Below, piece after piece: positions 25,229 to 34,416 of a stretch of DNA of 64,000 nucleotides. The notes below the pieces were generated by a model. That model was not told the origin of the DNA and made no database searches. It was given only the letters and a program-made list of their open reading frames with translations. The translations under genes were made by a program, and so were the position numbers. The stretch comes from Bacteroidaceae bacterium (GTDB taxonomy: Bacteria; Bacteroidota; Bacteroidia; Bacteroidales; Bacteroidaceae), in the NCBI GenBank assembly GCA_017525235.1, contig JAFXTC010000057.1:1-64000 (forward strand), read 5' to 3'. How positions within the stretch are numbered: the first letter of the stretch is position 1; every line of letters starts with the position of its first letter.

Positions 25229-26035
25229 ATGATTGATATGAACAGATCAAAAATAGGGATGCTTATTGCCCTTACATTGCTTACTGTTGGTATTGTTGTT
25301 GTTACCATTGGCATTGACAGCAAGAAGCAGAAGGGGGTGGCTGACACTGAACTCTCGGAGGATGCCAGCCAGTTTGTAACACTTACTGATGCTGTCCCTG
25401 ATGCCATCCTGGAGATTCGTTACTTTGGAACCTACAATTTTGTCGGTACACGTATAGACGGTTATCTGGAACCAACAGCATTACTTACTAAGGTGGCTGC
25501 CGACAGCCTTAAGGCAGTAAGCGACGATGTGATGGCACTTGGCTACCGACTGAAGATATACGATGCTTACCGCCCTCAGCAGGCTGTAGACCACTTTGTG
25601 CGTTGGGCGGCTAATGTGCCTGATACGCTAATGAAGCGATATTTCTATCCCGACCTTGACAAGAGTGTGCTTTTTGACCAGGAATACATAATGGCTAAAA
25701 GCGGACACACGCGCGGTTCAACCGTTGACCTGACACTCTTTGATATGGAAACTGAGAAGGAATTGGATATGGGTGGCACGTTCGATTGGTTCGGCCCTGA
25801 GAGTCATCCAGATTTCTGCGGCAACCCAGAAAATGGTGAGTTTACCTGCGACAACAGTAAGAGCCCTGCGGGTCGTTTCATCACTCCCGAGCAGTTCAAC
25901 AACCGCATGATTCTGCGTGCAGCCATGCTCCGCCACGGTTTTAAAGCTTTAGATAGCGAATGGTGGCACTTTACCTTAAATGATGAACCCTTCCCAGAGA
26001 CTTATTTCAACTTCCCAGTGAAGCAATTAAAATAA
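25229..26035 (+). CDS. D-alanyl-D-alanine dipeptidase, VanX/DdpX type (M15)
   Basis: 268 residues. An N-terminal membrane anchor (IGMLIALTLLTVGIVVVTIG) is followed by an M15D catalytic domain. The motifs are YDAYRP (Arg115), SGHTRGSTVDLTL (His160, Asp167) and SEWWHFTL (Glu244, His247), which are the zinc and catalytic residues of VanX. The enzyme hydrolyses free D-Ala-D-Ala in the periplasm. No vanH or vanA homologue is near, so the role is more likely wall-peptide recycling than glycopeptide resistance. Met4 (25238) is a possible alternative start. The gap before it holds an AT-rich micro-repeat. Confidence 0.9.
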   Translation: MIDMNRSKIGMLIALTLLTVGIVVVTIGIDSKKQKGVADTELSEDASQFVTLTDAVPDAILEIRYFGTYNFVGTRIDGYLEPTALLTKVAADSLKAVSDDVMALGYRLKIYDAYRPQQAVDHFVRWAANVPDTLMKRYFYPDLDKSVLFDQEYIMAKSGHTRGSTVDLTLFDMETEKELDMGGTFDWFGPESHPDFCGNPENGEFTCDNSKSPAGRFITPEQFNNRMILRAAMLRHGFKALDSEWWHFTLNDEPFPETYFNFPVKQLK

Positions 26036-26040
26036 AGGAT

Positions 26041-26064
26041 AAGGCAAGCTCGAAAGCTTGCCTT
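26041..26064. terminator. Bidirectional terminator between convergent genes
   Basis: AAGGCAAGCT and AGCTTGCCTT form a perfect 10-bp stem with loop CGAA. It lies 5 bases after the dipeptidase stop and 2 bases before the end of the minus-strand kinase gene, so it can serve both transcripts. Confidence 0.8.
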
Positions 26065-26066
26065 TA

Positions 26067-26474
26067 TCATTTAATTATTTTTTCGATAGTCAGAATATTC
26101 CTGTTGTCCTCGTAGGCATAACGGATGGCATCCATCTTTTTAATGGCAAGCAGGATGCCGAGACCGCCGATGGGACGCAGTTTCCATGATTGGGTGGTGT
26201 CGGGATTTTTATGTTCCAAAGGGTTAAAAGGTACACCGCCATCTTTGAAACAGATGATGATGCGGTTGTCTATCTTTTTTATTTCCACATCGAGGTAGCC
26301 GTCGGAGCCATCGGGATAGGCGTAGGAGGTGATATTCATAACAATTTCCTCACAAGCCAGTCGGATTACCAAGACATTCTTTAGGCTGCACGAGGAGACC
26401 TCTGGCGCCTGCAGGATGGCTTTGAGTATTTCTCGTGCCTTTCCTTTTATGGGCTGGAAATGCAGTTCGCTCAT
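26067..26474 (-). CDS. RsbW-like anti-sigma/serine kinase (HATPase)
   Basis: 135 residues, a single GHKL ATPase domain of the SpoIIAB/RsbW type: N-box CEEIVMNITSYAYP, G1 FKDGGVPFNPLE, G2 IGGLGILLAIKKMD. Such kinases bind a target regulator and phosphorylate a STAS antagonist. It lies 3 bases after the GlgX gene in an operon that also encodes the STAS protein and the PP2C phosphatase. No SigB-type sigma factor is near, so its target may be another protein. The kinase function is secure by family; the target is open. Confidence 0.88.
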   Translation of the reverse strand: MSELHFQPIKGKAREILKAILQAPEVSSCSLKNVLVIRLACEEIVMNITSYAYPDGSDGYLDVEIKKIDNRIIICFKDGGVPFNPLEHKNPDTTQSWKLRPIGGLGILLAIKKMDAIRYAYEDNRNILTIEKIIK

Positions 26475-26477
26475 AAC

Positions 26478-28586
26478 TTACCCTTTCCCTACCAGAACAA
26501 TGATGGAACGTGGACCGACCAGCACTTCATGTTGATTCTCAATCACAGGTTCTTTACCCAGCTCGAAGATATCTTCGGGAGTCTCCATGCCTGTATTGGC
26601 AAAGATGTGCCAAGCCAAACCATCGGGCAACTGAGGCAGCTCGAAGCCATGCATCTCCCAGTGCATATTCATGGCTACATATATGAAGTCATCGTTATCT
26701 GCATATTGGCCGTTCAACATGAAGGCTAGAGTGAGATTGTTGTAACCGGCCCATGGTTGCCAGGCTTTAACGCCGTGCCACGAGAAGTCGGGGTAACCGA
26801 GATTGCGGTAGTCGGTGTGGCTCAAGTGTTCGTCGTGGCGGAGAACCTTGTGTTGGCGTCGGAACTGAATCATCTGCTTGAAGTAGCGGAGGATGTCAGC
26901 GTTCTTCTCCAGATTATTCCAGTCAAGCCATGCGATTTCGTTGTCTTGACAATAGGCGTTGTTGTTGCCTTGTTGGGAGTTTCCCATCTCGTCGCCCGAA
27001 AGTACCATGGGGATGCCCTGGCTGACCATCAGCAGCGTGATGGCGTTCTTAATTTGCTGATGACGCAGCCGATTGATACCCGCATCGTCACATTCACCTT
27101 CCCAGCCACAATTCCAACTGTTGTTGTGATTTTCGCCGTCACGGTTGTCTTCGCCATTGGCTTCGTTGTGCTTGTTGTTATACGATACGAGGTCCATCAG
27201 TGTGAATCCGTCGTGTGCCGTGATGAAGTTCACACTGGCCTTGATGCCTCGTTTCTGTGAAGCGTAGAGATCGGGTGAACCGATGATACGCTCCTTCACA
27301 TCGGCCAGCACTTGTTCGTCGCCTTTCAAGAAACGACGCATGCTGTCGCGGAACTTTCCGTTCCACTCTGCCCAGCGTCCCCAAGATGGGAATGAGCCTA
27401 CTTGATAGAGTCCACCAGCATCCCATGCCTCGGCAATGAGTTTTGTCTTGCCGAGTATTGGGTCGTGAGCCAGCGATTCCAGTAGTGGCGGGTTAGACAT
27501 GGGATTTCCGTTCTGATCGCGTCCAAGGATGGCAGCAAGGTCGAAACGAAAACCATCAATATGATAATCAGAAACCCAGTAGCGCAGGCTTTCCACAATC
27601 ATATCGCGTACGTTGGGGTTATTACAGTTCAATGTGTTGCCACAGCCGCTGAAGTTAAAGTAATAGCCTTCTGGAGTCAGCATGTAATAAGTCTTGTTGT
27701 CAATGCCGCGATAGGAGATGTATGGGCCTTGCTCGTTGCCTTCAGCAGTGTGGTTGAAAACAACGTCAAGGATAACCTCAATGCCGTTAGCGTGCAATCG
27801 TTTCACAAGATTCTTTAATTCATCCACTTGCATGCCAAACCTTCCCGATGATGCGTAGGCGGCCTTGGGGGCAAAGAATCCTACGTTGCTGTAACCCCAT
27901 AGATTGTAAAGTTGGCGCCCGTCGACAGGCGATATACGGGAATTTTCGAACTCATCGAATTCGTGAATGGGCATTAGCTCCACACAATTGACGCCGAGTT
28001 CCTTCAGGTATGGAATCTTTTCCACGATACCTGCAAACGTGCCGGGATGTTTCACTCCGGCAGCTTGGCCACACGTGAAGTTACGCACGTGCATCTCATA
28101 GACAATAAGATCGTTGACGGGTGTTTCCAATGGAAGGTCGTTCTCCCAGTCGAAATCATCGAACACTACACGTGCACGGTACTGGTAAAGGCTGTCCCAA
28201 TTGGGATGTTTCCCCCAGACATCACGTCCTGCAATCAGCTTGGCATAAGGATCGAGCAGGATTTTCGATTTATCGAAGCGATGCCCCTCTTCGGGTTGGA
28301 AGGGGCCATCCATCCGGTAACCATATTCGATGTTCTCGTAATCGAGGTCGAAAACCATCATAGAAAACACATTACCCAACCTGAACTCAGGAAAGAAGGG
28401 GATTTCAAGGAAGGGCTCCTCCTCGCGGTTGTGGAAGAGTACCAACGTGCAGGATGTGGCATAGCGGGAATACACAGAGAAGTTAACGGCGTTGCCAAAA
28501 ACTGTGGCTCCAAAGGGATACGGTCTGCCTGTGCGCAGTTTCAACCCTTGGTACTCATGTGTGGGAAATATATCGACTCTATGCAT
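26478..28586 (-). CDS. glgX: Glycogen debranching enzyme, GlgX type (GH13)
   Basis: About 702 residues from the ATG at 28584-28586; an in-frame stretch upstream lies inside the STAS gene. An N-terminal CBM48-like domain (RPYPFGATVFGNAVNFSVYS) precedes a GH13 barrel with nucleophile Asp349 (DGFRFDLAA), acid/base Glu386 (IAEAWDAGG) and Asp459 (TAHDGFT). It cuts alpha-1,6 branches of glycogen after phosphorylase action. No signal peptide. The start overlaps the end of the STAS gene by 8 bases, which couples the two. Being enclosed between STAS and kinase genes is unusual for glgX. Confidence 0.93.
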   Translation of the reverse strand: MHRVDIFPTHEYQGLKLRTGRPYPFGATVFGNAVNFSVYSRYATSCTLVLFHNREEEPFLEIPFFPEFRLGNVFSMMVFDLDYENIEYGYRMDGPFQPEEGHRFDKSKILLDPYAKLIAGRDVWGKHPNWDSLYQYRARVVFDDFDWENDLPLETPVNDLIVYEMHVRNFTCGQAAGVKHPGTFAGIVEKIPYLKELGVNCVELMPIHEFDEFENSRISPVDGRQLYNLWGYSNVGFFAPKAAYASSGRFGMQVDELKNLVKRLHANGIEVILDVVFNHTAEGNEQGPYISYRGIDNKTYYMLTPEGYYFNFSGCGNTLNCNNPNVRDMIVESLRYWVSDYHIDGFRFDLAAILGRDQNGNPMSNPPLLESLAHDPILGKTKLIAEAWDAGGLYQVGSFPSWGRWAEWNGKFRDSMRRFLKGDEQVLADVKERIIGSPDLYASQKRGIKASVNFITAHDGFTLMDLVSYNNKHNEANGEDNRDGENHNNSWNCGWEGECDDAGINRLRHQQIKNAITLLMVSQGIPMVLSGDEMGNSQQGNNNAYCQDNEIAWLDWNNLEKNADILRYFKQMIQFRRQHKVLRHDEHLSHTDYRNLGYPDFSWHGVKAWQPWAGYNNLTLAFMLNGQYADNDDFIYVAMNMHWEMHGFELPQLPDGLAWHIFANTGMETPEDIFELGKEPVIENQHEVLVGPRSIIVLVGKG

Positions 28587-28854
28587 AATCGAAGAAACCG
28601 TCAAAACCTGTAACAGACATGATGTCCTGAACCTCGGCACTTACACCCTTCAAAGAAAAATTCAGCCCCTTGGAAGCTGCCACTTTCTTGCTATAGAGTA
28701 ATACACGCAGACCTGTACTGGAAACGTAGTTGCAGGCGGTCATATCAAGCAAGACATTATTGCCCTTCTCTAGAATGGCCAGAATACCATCCTGGACTTC
28801 TTGGTAGTTGAATGAATCCAACTCTTCTCCTAGTTTATAAACTTCTGTATTCAT
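28579..28854 (-). CDS. STAS-domain anti-sigma antagonist (SpoIIAA/RsbV-like)
   Basis: About 91 residues from Met5 of the open frame (28854). The STAS fold is complete: LGEELDSFNYQEVQDGILAIL, NVLLDMTACNYVSSTGLRVLL and VQDIMSVTGFDGFFDYA. The Ser pair in YVSSTGLR is the phosphorylation site of the family. In the usual switch the RsbW-like kinase phosphorylates this Ser and the PP2C phosphatase removes the phosphate, which decides whether the kinase holds its target. The phosphatase gene is upstream and the kinase gene is two genes downstream. Confidence 0.92.
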   Translation of the reverse strand: MNTEVYKLGEELDSFNYQEVQDGILAILEKGNNVLLDMTACNYVSSTGLRVLLYSKKVAASKGLNFSLKGVSAEVQDIMSVTGFDGFFDYA

Positions 28855-28891
28855 CACTATCTCCAATTATAGTTTACTGTTTATTGTTAAT

Positions 28892-28949
28892 CGTTTGAAG
28901 CCTAAATTCGAGGAGTATTTAGGCTCCAAACGCCTCGAATTCAGGCTTC
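28892..28949 (-). promoter_or_regulatory. Intergenic RNA element with two competing long hairpins
   Basis: Between the PP2C and STAS genes, CGTTTGAAGCCTAAA (28892-28906) can pair with TTTAGGCTCCAAACG (28918-28932), and GAAGCCTAAATTCGAGG (28897-28913) can pair with CCTCGAATTCAGGCTTC (28933-28949). The left arms overlap, so only one stem can exist at a time. The single mismatch in each stem is A-C on plus but G-U in the minus-strand RNA, the direction of transcription, where both stems (15 and 17 bp) become fully paired. That points to a function in RNA, for example control of STAS-glgX-kinase expression. Confidence 0.6.
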
Positions 28950-28957
28950 ATTCTCAC

Positions 28958-30886
28958 TCACTGATTTTTCACTTTAATTCCCAGCATAGTCAGGTCGTCG
29001 CTTTGGGCGGCATCGCCAACAAACTTTTGCACCGCTTGGGTCATTTTGTCTATTTGGTTTTTGCTATCAACTCCGTTCTTCAGTTGGCTGATGACTCGTT
29101 CAATACCGAACTGCTTGCGCTGTGTATTCCTGGCTTCCGTCAGTCCGTCAGTATAGAGGAACAGCATAGTGCCTGCCTGCATGGTACATTCCCTTACTAT
29201 ATAAGGTGCGTTTTCGTCAACGCCCAGGGGAAGGTTGGGTTTGGCAGGCAGTTCGGTAATACCGTCACATATAAAGAAAGGTTTATTGTGCCCAGCATTG
29301 ACATAGCGCAGCTGTTCAGTGCGCAAATCCAGCACACCCATGAAGAAAGTTACAAACATGACCGTCTCATTGTCAGCGCAAGCGGTCTTGTTAATGGATT
29401 TGATAATTTTCTGCAAATCGTCCTCATAGGTGGCTACATTGCGGAACTGGCTGAGCGTAGTTGTCATCACCAGCGCTGCAGGTACGCCTTTGCCCGATAC
29501 ATCGCCAATGCAGAAAAAAAGCTTCTCGTCACGAATAAAGAAGTCGTAGAAGTCACCACCCACCTCTTTGGCGGCACATAATTGACCGTAGATGTCGAGA
29601 TTGCTGTGGTCTGAAGGTTGATATGCCTTTGGTAGCATGGATAGCTGAATCTCTCTAGCCACCTTCAACTCTCCCTCAATGCGACCCTTTGCTTCGTTCA
29701 CCTGTTTAAGTTCCTCCATCTGTTGAGCCAGTGACTGCTGCATGATGCTGAACGAATGGTGTAGCTGCTGCATCTCGTCCTGCGAATGAATAACAGGCAA
29801 TTCTGCTTGCAGGTTGCCTTGTGCTACCTGATCCACAGCCTGTGTGAACGTGGTGAGTGGGGCAATAAGCCGATGCACACCTCGTCTCAGGAGGTAGGTG
29901 AGCAGCACCAGCATTATCAAGAAAAGTGCCGTTAGAAATAAGCCGGCCTTTCGTACTCCCTTGAATAGTTCAGAAGCCTTGCATACAATAGCCATTGACC
30001 AACCGGTATGCTGTAACGGGACGAAGAAGATGTATGATTCACCATACCTAGGTGAAGTCCACTTCCTCATACCACTTCTCCCTTCTGCAAAATCTTGCGC
30101 AAGATCCTTCAACTCGGGATATTTTGTTGAGTCGGTCACGGAGAAAATACTCTCTCGGAGCACAAGTTCCTTCATGGGATGCGAAATGAAGGTGCCATTA
30201 CGACTAAGTAAGCAGGCATAGGCATTCTCGTAATACTTCACTTCAAGTAACTTCGAAAAGTCGTCGAGCAGGATATCGGCCGTTACTACAGCAATTGTAT
30301 TACCACCAGTGTCTAAAAGGGGAAAGCTGTAGGTGGTCATTGCCATTTCGCCACCACCCTCGTCGAAATAAGGCTCGCTCCAGTATCCGTTTCGCATGGT
30401 GTCGGTTGTTTGATACCAATCCATAGTGTGGTAGTCATAATCAGGCCCACCCAACTGCTTGGTGTGAATGGTAAGACCCTCACGATAGCTGTAGGGTGCA
30501 AACCATTGACCCTTGTCGGGGAAAAAATAAGGCCGGAAGGCTATGGCTGAGCCTACGATACCGGGATTGTCCTCCAGCATCCTTTGCGTGATGTGGTAGA
30601 GAGCTTCGGGATTATCAATATTCTCAACAATATCGCCTATGTGGTTGCGTACAGCAATCTCGACGGTGACGAGTGATGCATCAATGCGTTGACCTACAAT
30701 GTATAGGATGCCGTTAGCCTTTACGCTCTCTTCCAACTTAATGCTCTTTACCACATAATAGTTGCCAATGAGAGCTGTGATGCTAAGGATAAGCACCACG
30801 GAAAGCACAACCCACAAGCTAATGCGGCTTGCAAGCGATTTTCTACCTCCTCCAATCCATGCAGTTACGAACGCGCAGGTCGGCAT
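28958..30886 (-). CDS. Membrane sensor PP2C (SpoIIE/RsbU-type) phosphatase
   Basis: 642 residues. A membrane segment (LWVVLSVVLILSITALIG, about 23-41), a periplasmic dCache-like sensor (about 45-310; FFPDKGQWFAPYSYREG, MDWYQTTDTMRNGYWSEPYFDEGGGEMAMTTYSFPL), a second membrane segment (about 316-336), a HAMP linker with coiled coil, and a PP2C/SpoIIE domain (about 425-640; GGDFYDFF, IGDVSGKGVPAALVM, NAGHNKP, LFLYTDGLTEARN, SDDLTMLGI). It should dephosphorylate the STAS protein encoded downstream when the sensor detects its signal, probably a small molecule. The start overlaps the amylase gene by 44 bases; a later start is possible. Confidence 0.93.
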   Translation of the reverse strand: MPTCAFVTAWIGGGRKSLASRISLWVVLSVVLILSITALIGNYYVVKSIKLEESVKANGILYIVGQRIDASLVTVEIAVRNHIGDIVENIDNPEALYHITQRMLEDNPGIVGSAIAFRPYFFPDKGQWFAPYSYREGLTIHTKQLGGPDYDYHTMDWYQTTDTMRNGYWSEPYFDEGGGEMAMTTYSFPLLDTGGNTIAVVTADILLDDFSKLLEVKYYENAYACLLSRNGTFISHPMKELVLRESIFSVTDSTKYPELKDLAQDFAEGRSGMRKWTSPRYGESYIFFVPLQHTGWSMAIVCKASELFKGVRKAGLFLTALFLIMLVLLTYLLRRGVHRLIAPLTTFTQAVDQVAQGNLQAELPVIHSQDEMQQLHHSFSIMQQSLAQQMEELKQVNEAKGRIEGELKVAREIQLSMLPKAYQPSDHSNLDIYGQLCAAKEVGGDFYDFFIRDEKLFFCIGDVSGKGVPAALVMTTTLSQFRNVATYEDDLQKIIKSINKTACADNETVMFVTFFMGVLDLRTEQLRYVNAGHNKPFFICDGITELPAKPNLPLGVDENAPYIVRECTMQAGTMLFLYTDGLTEARNTQRKQFGIERVISQLKNGVDSKNQIDKMTQAVQKFVGDAAQSDDLTMLGIKVKNQ

Positions 30887-31976
30887 AAGGCTCAGCGTTA
30901 AAGATTGACGGGTTATTCGTCATCAATTGCTCTGTTCCGTAAAGGAATGAGAAGGGATGCGGAAGTTCCTTGGTGAAATCGATAGCTTGCTGCAAAATTG
31001 TTGTATCATCGTGACAGTCAAATAGAAAGCGGTCTGTGTCGTGGTTATCCAAGAACAGCACCAACTTGAAGTCCTTGGGATACTTGGCAAAGTGAGCCTC
31101 TACCTTGCTCTTGAGCGTTGCATTGCCCTTGATACTGCGGCCTGCATGGACTTCTTCCAATAGAATATCGCGGTAAGCAAAATCCAATACGCCATCCAGC
31201 GTGCCTACATAGTCGGCCTGCAAGTCATCTTGGCTAAATGGCTGGGTTGCTTGTGCCAGGAACTCATTCAACCTGCTTTCTGTCTTAAAATAGAGTTGAC
31301 TAGCCAATTGCGGACCGATGCCGAATGCCCAAACTTCACCGAAAACGACAATGTCACTGCGAATGGCTTGGAGGCTTTCGCGCAGGCTCTTTAGGAAACT
31401 GTGCGGCTGACCCAACGCATGGTCGATACGGAAGGCATCCACTCCCATACGGACAAGCTTCTCAGCCTTCTCAATCATGAACCCGACCACCTCGGAGTCT
31501 GTGAGGTTGAACTTAGGCAGGTCACCATATCCCAGAAATGATACGAAAGCATCGCTATCTTTGTTCTCGAAGAAGAACCAGTTGCGATGTTTGCCGCCAT
31601 TTTTCAATAGCGCCTCTTGGAACATGGGGGCTTGATACCAACAGTGGTTGGGCACGAAGTCACAGATAATCTTCATCCCCTTTCCGTGAGCCGTATCCAG
31701 AAGCCGCTGATAATCATCCCATGTACCTAGGTGAGGATCCACCTCGTCGAAGTTCAGAGTGTGGTACCCATGATAGTTTGCCGATGCAAAGATGGGCGAC
31801 AGCATCACGGCGTTAAAACCCATCCCCTTGATGTAATCCAACTTATCTATGACACCCTGCAGCGTGCCACCACAGAAAACATTCTCACTCTTTGGTGGTG
31901 TCTGCCAACCTCCGTTGAATCTGTCAATCAACAGATGATAAATACGGATATTATTAAACCATAATGCCTTATCCAT
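30843..31976 (-). CDS. Cytoplasmic GH13 alpha-amylase-family enzyme
   Basis: 377 residues, no signal peptide. The GH13 regions are complete: CDFVPNHCW, DAFRIDHAL (nucleophile Asp185), VVFGEVWAFG (Glu214) and FLDNHDTDRF (Asp313). It is short, and the C-terminal beta domain is cut to a remnant (PYADLRVRNCMDWRR). This fits a small intracellular amylase or maltodextrin-cleaving enzyme. It is the second gene of the operon led by phosphofructokinase (15-base gap) and overlaps the PP2C gene. The overlap ties alpha-glucan breakdown to the partner switch at the level of translation. Confidence 0.9.
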   Translation of the reverse strand: MDKALWFNNIRIYHLLIDRFNGGWQTPPKSENVFCGGTLQGVIDKLDYIKGMGFNAVMLSPIFASANYHGYHTLNFDEVDPHLGTWDDYQRLLDTAHGKGMKIICDFVPNHCWYQAPMFQEALLKNGGKHRNWFFFENKDSDAFVSFLGYGDLPKFNLTDSEVVGFMIEKAEKLVRMGVDAFRIDHALGQPHSFLKSLRESLQAIRSDIVVFGEVWAFGIGPQLASQLYFKTESRLNEFLAQATQPFSQDDLQADYVGTLDGVLDFAYRDILLEEVHAGRSIKGNATLKSKVEAHFAKYPKDFKLVLFLDNHDTDRFLFDCHDDTTILQQAIDFTKELPHPFSFLYGTEQLMTNNPSIFNAEPYADLRVRNCMDWRR

Positions 31977-31991
31977 GTTTTCAGATATTAG

Positions 31992-32969
31992 TTAGATACT
32001 TAGTTCGTCAAGTACCTTGATGAGACGTTTGTCGAAAGGTTTATCTGTGCGGATGCACTCACTGAAAGGAACATATACCACATCATTGAATCGGGAGCCA
32101 ATCATGACGTTACGTTGTCCCTGCTTGATAGCCTCGATGGCTCCTACACCCATGCAGCTAGCCAGAATACGGTCTCGGGCTGATGGTGCTCCACCTCGTT
32201 GCAAGTGACCGAGGATGGAAACGCGTACGTCAAACCCAGGAAACTCATTTTTAACACGTTCGGCATAGTACATAGCACCGCACTTGGGGCTTTCGGAAAC
32301 AATGACGATACATGATTTCTTGGACTTCCGGATACCACGATGCATGAAATCAGCCAACTGGTCGACATCTGTCATATCCTCGGGAATGATGGCGGCTTCT
32401 GTTCCGCAAGCGATGGCTGTGTTCTGTGCTAAATAGCCAGCTTCACGCCCCATTACTTCAACGAAGAAGATACGTTCATGGCTGTTGGCTGTATCGCGGA
32501 TGCGGTCGACACACTCCATGATGGTATTCATGGTAGTATCATAGCCGATGGTAGCATCGGTGCCATATAGGTCGTTGTCGATGGTGCCAGGTAGTCCAAT
32601 GATGGGAAAATCGAATTCCTCAGCGAAAATACGGGCACCGGACAATGAACCGTTGCCACCGATGACGACAAGTGCATCAATCTCTTCACGCTGACAGGTT
32701 TCGTATGCCTTCTGCCTGCCTTCAGGTGTCATAAAATCCTTGCTTCGGGCAGTTTTCAGGATGGTACCACCACGATCAATGATACCAGATACATCCTCTG
32801 TGGTAAATGTTTTTACTTCATCGTTGATGAGACCTTCATAGCCTCGGTAGATACCTTTAATAACGAAACCATTATATATGCCGGCGCGTGTCACGGCACG
32901 AATAGCTGCGTTCATGCCGGGGGCATCTCCACCGGAAGTAAGAATGCCTATAGTCTTTATTTTTCCCAT
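31992..32969 (-). CDS. pfkA: 6-phosphofructokinase
   Basis: 325 residues, the usual length of bacterial PfkA. Motifs are [17 protein letters not shown] (ATP site), [33 protein letters not shown] (catalytic TIDND), [12 protein letters not shown] and [20 protein letters not shown] in place of GGDGS is a small variation near the site that distinguishes ATP from PPi use; Gly in the next position favours ATP. It phosphorylates fructose 6-phosphate in glycolysis. It heads a minus-strand series with the amylase, phosphatase, STAS, GlgX and kinase genes. I see no good promoter box directly upstream. Confidence 0.95.
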   Translation of the reverse strand: MGKIKTIGILTSGGDAPGMNAAIRAVTRAGIYNGFVIKGIYRGYEGLINDEVKTFTTEDVSGIIDRGGTILKTARSKDFMTPEGRQKAYETCQREEIDALVVIGGNGSLSGARIFAEEFDFPIIGLPGTIDNDLYGTDATIGYDTTMNTIMECVDRIRDTANSHERIFFVEVMGREAGYLAQNTAIACGTEAAIIPEDMTDVDQLADFMHRGIRKSKKSCIVIVSESPKCGAMYYAERVKNEFPGFDVRVSILGHLQRGGAPSARDRILASCMGVGAIEAIKQGQRNVMIGSRFNDVVYVPFSECIRTDKPFDKRLIKVLDELSI

Positions 32970-33012
32970 AATTACAGTATTATTAATTTAATTTGATTGG
33001 TTTGATGATATT

Positions 33013-34389
33013 TTATTCGAGTCTGCCGGTAACACGGAGATATTCCGTTTCATAAATCTTCTGTTGTGTCTGTGCCTCGATAAGGTTACTGCGCGCCTGC
33101 TGCCACTGGCTTTGAGCATCCAGAAGGTCGGTCATAGTGCACATTTGGTTATCGAATTTCTGTCGCATCACACGCAGGTTCTCGTCGGCCTGTTGGCGAC
33201 CTATCGTAGCGGTCTCAACCATACGCTGGCTGTCTGTAACGTTCTGGACAGCCCTGCGCACCTCAACACGCATACCGCGCTCGTTCTGCTGCAGTTGTAA
33301 CTTTGCATCGCTGAGGTCGAATTTTGCTTTCTTAACCTTCTTCAGTTCAGCGCCCCAGTGGAAGATGGGCAAGCTAATAGAAAGCAGCGCCATAGGGTTA
33401 CCGCCGTTGAGTGTGTGGTTATAACCCAAAGAACCGATGTTAGGTAGGGTCAGGTCGCCTTTCAGTCTCAGATTGTCGTAATATGAATATCTACCCATTA
33501 ATGCTACCGTGGGCAGATAGTTGGAACGCGTTTTTTTCACTATCGCTTCGTTAGCTTTCACCTGTTGCTGAAGTAAAAGCAGGTCGGGACGGGTTGAGAT
33601 GTCTTCGGAAAGCTCAAATGAATTTGAATTATGAATGGTGGATTCTGAATTAAAGACGGTGTCCGTGGGGATAATGGTCTGTTCAAAATCTGTGCCGATT
33701 ACGTTTGCCAATGCCAGTCCGCAAAGTTGTTCTCCATTACGGGCTTTCTGCAGTTGATAGCTGACTTCGTTCTGTTTGGTGGTTATACGGAGCAAGTCGT
33801 TATCGGTTGCCATCTGGACACTCGCAGCCAGTTTCACTTGGTCGTAGAGTTCCTGCATTTGTCGGGCGTATGCCTCCAACATCTGCACCTTTGAGCGTAC
33901 GGCTATGAGTGTATAATAAGCATTATCTACATCAGCAATAACCTGCATACGTGTCTTACGTTGCTTTTCCTGACTTACGGTCTGGCCGATACTCGCCAAT
34001 CGGTTAGCAGCAGTTATCTGCCCGCCAACATAGAGTGGTTGGGTTATACTAATACCTGCCAGAAAGGTGCCGCGTGTTTGTAACGCTAAGCCAAAAAAAT
34101 CCTGATCTAGCAAGTCTATCGTCTTCATGTGGATTAACGTAAAAGAACCGTCCACCTTTGGCAGGTACTGGGCAAAGGCTATTTGTCGGTCCAGCTTGGC
34201 TTTATCTACTGCGTTTTGTGCTATTTTGATTTTCTCATTCTGCTCAAGTGCCATCTGGCGGCACTCCTGTAAGCTCAGATGCCTCTCCCCTTGGCCGTCT
34301 TCCATTGAAGCGAGGGTAGCTGCTTGGCCAAAGACCGGGCAGCATATTATCAATGTTAACAATATTGTCTTTTTCATCTTATACATCAT
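33013..34389 (-). CDS. TolC-family outer membrane efflux protein
   Basis: 458 residues, signal peptide at the N-terminus (KKTILLTLIICCPVFGQAA); Met5 (34377) is an equally good start. Two TolC repeats carry the long coiled helices (LSLQECRQMALEQNEKIKIAQNAVDKAKLDRQIA and RGMRVEVRRAVQNVTDSQRMVETA) and the barrel strand FLAGISITQPLYVGGQI. It forms the outer channel for the RND pump encoded upstream. The stretch VFNSESTIHNSNSF near residue 250 is coded by an AT-rich micro-repeat. It is the last of four likely co-transcribed genes. Confidence 0.93.
   Translation of the reverse strand: MMYKMKKTILLTLIICCPVFGQAATLASMEDGQGERHLSLQECRQMALEQNEKIKIAQNAVDKAKLDRQIAFAQYLPKVDGSFTLIHMKTIDLLDQDFFGLALQTRGTFLAGISITQPLYVGGQITAANRLASIGQTVSQEKQRKTRMQVIADVDNAYYTLIAVRSKVQMLEAYARQMQELYDQVKLAASVQMATDNDLLRITTKQNEVSYQLQKARNGEQLCGLALANVIGTDFEQTIIPTDTVFNSESTIHNSNSFELSEDISTRPDLLLLQQQVKANEAIVKKTRSNYLPTVALMGRYSYYDNLRLKGDLTLPNIGSLGYNHTLNGGNPMALLSISLPIFHWGAELKKVKKAKFDLSDAKLQLQQNERGMRVEVRRAVQNVTDSQRMVETATIGRQQADENLRVMRQKFDNQMCTMTDLLDAQSQWQQARSNLIEAQTQQKIYETEYLRVTGRLE
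33617..33652. repeat. AT-rich micro-repeat inside the tolC-like gene
   Basis: AAATGAATTTGAATTATG followed by AATGGTGGATTCTGAATT; degenerate GAATTATGAAT-type units. On the minus strand it is read in frame as NSESTIHNSNSF, a low-complexity loop between two helices of the efflux protein. Confidence 0.55.
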
Positions 34390-34416
34390 ATAATATCAAA
34401 TAGGTTTTCTGTTTGC

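Noticed and set aside
25229-26035. Vancomycin resistance gene
   Set aside because: The VanX-type motifs are real, but there are no vanH, vanA or vanRS neighbours. A chromosomal dipeptide-recycling enzyme is more likely.
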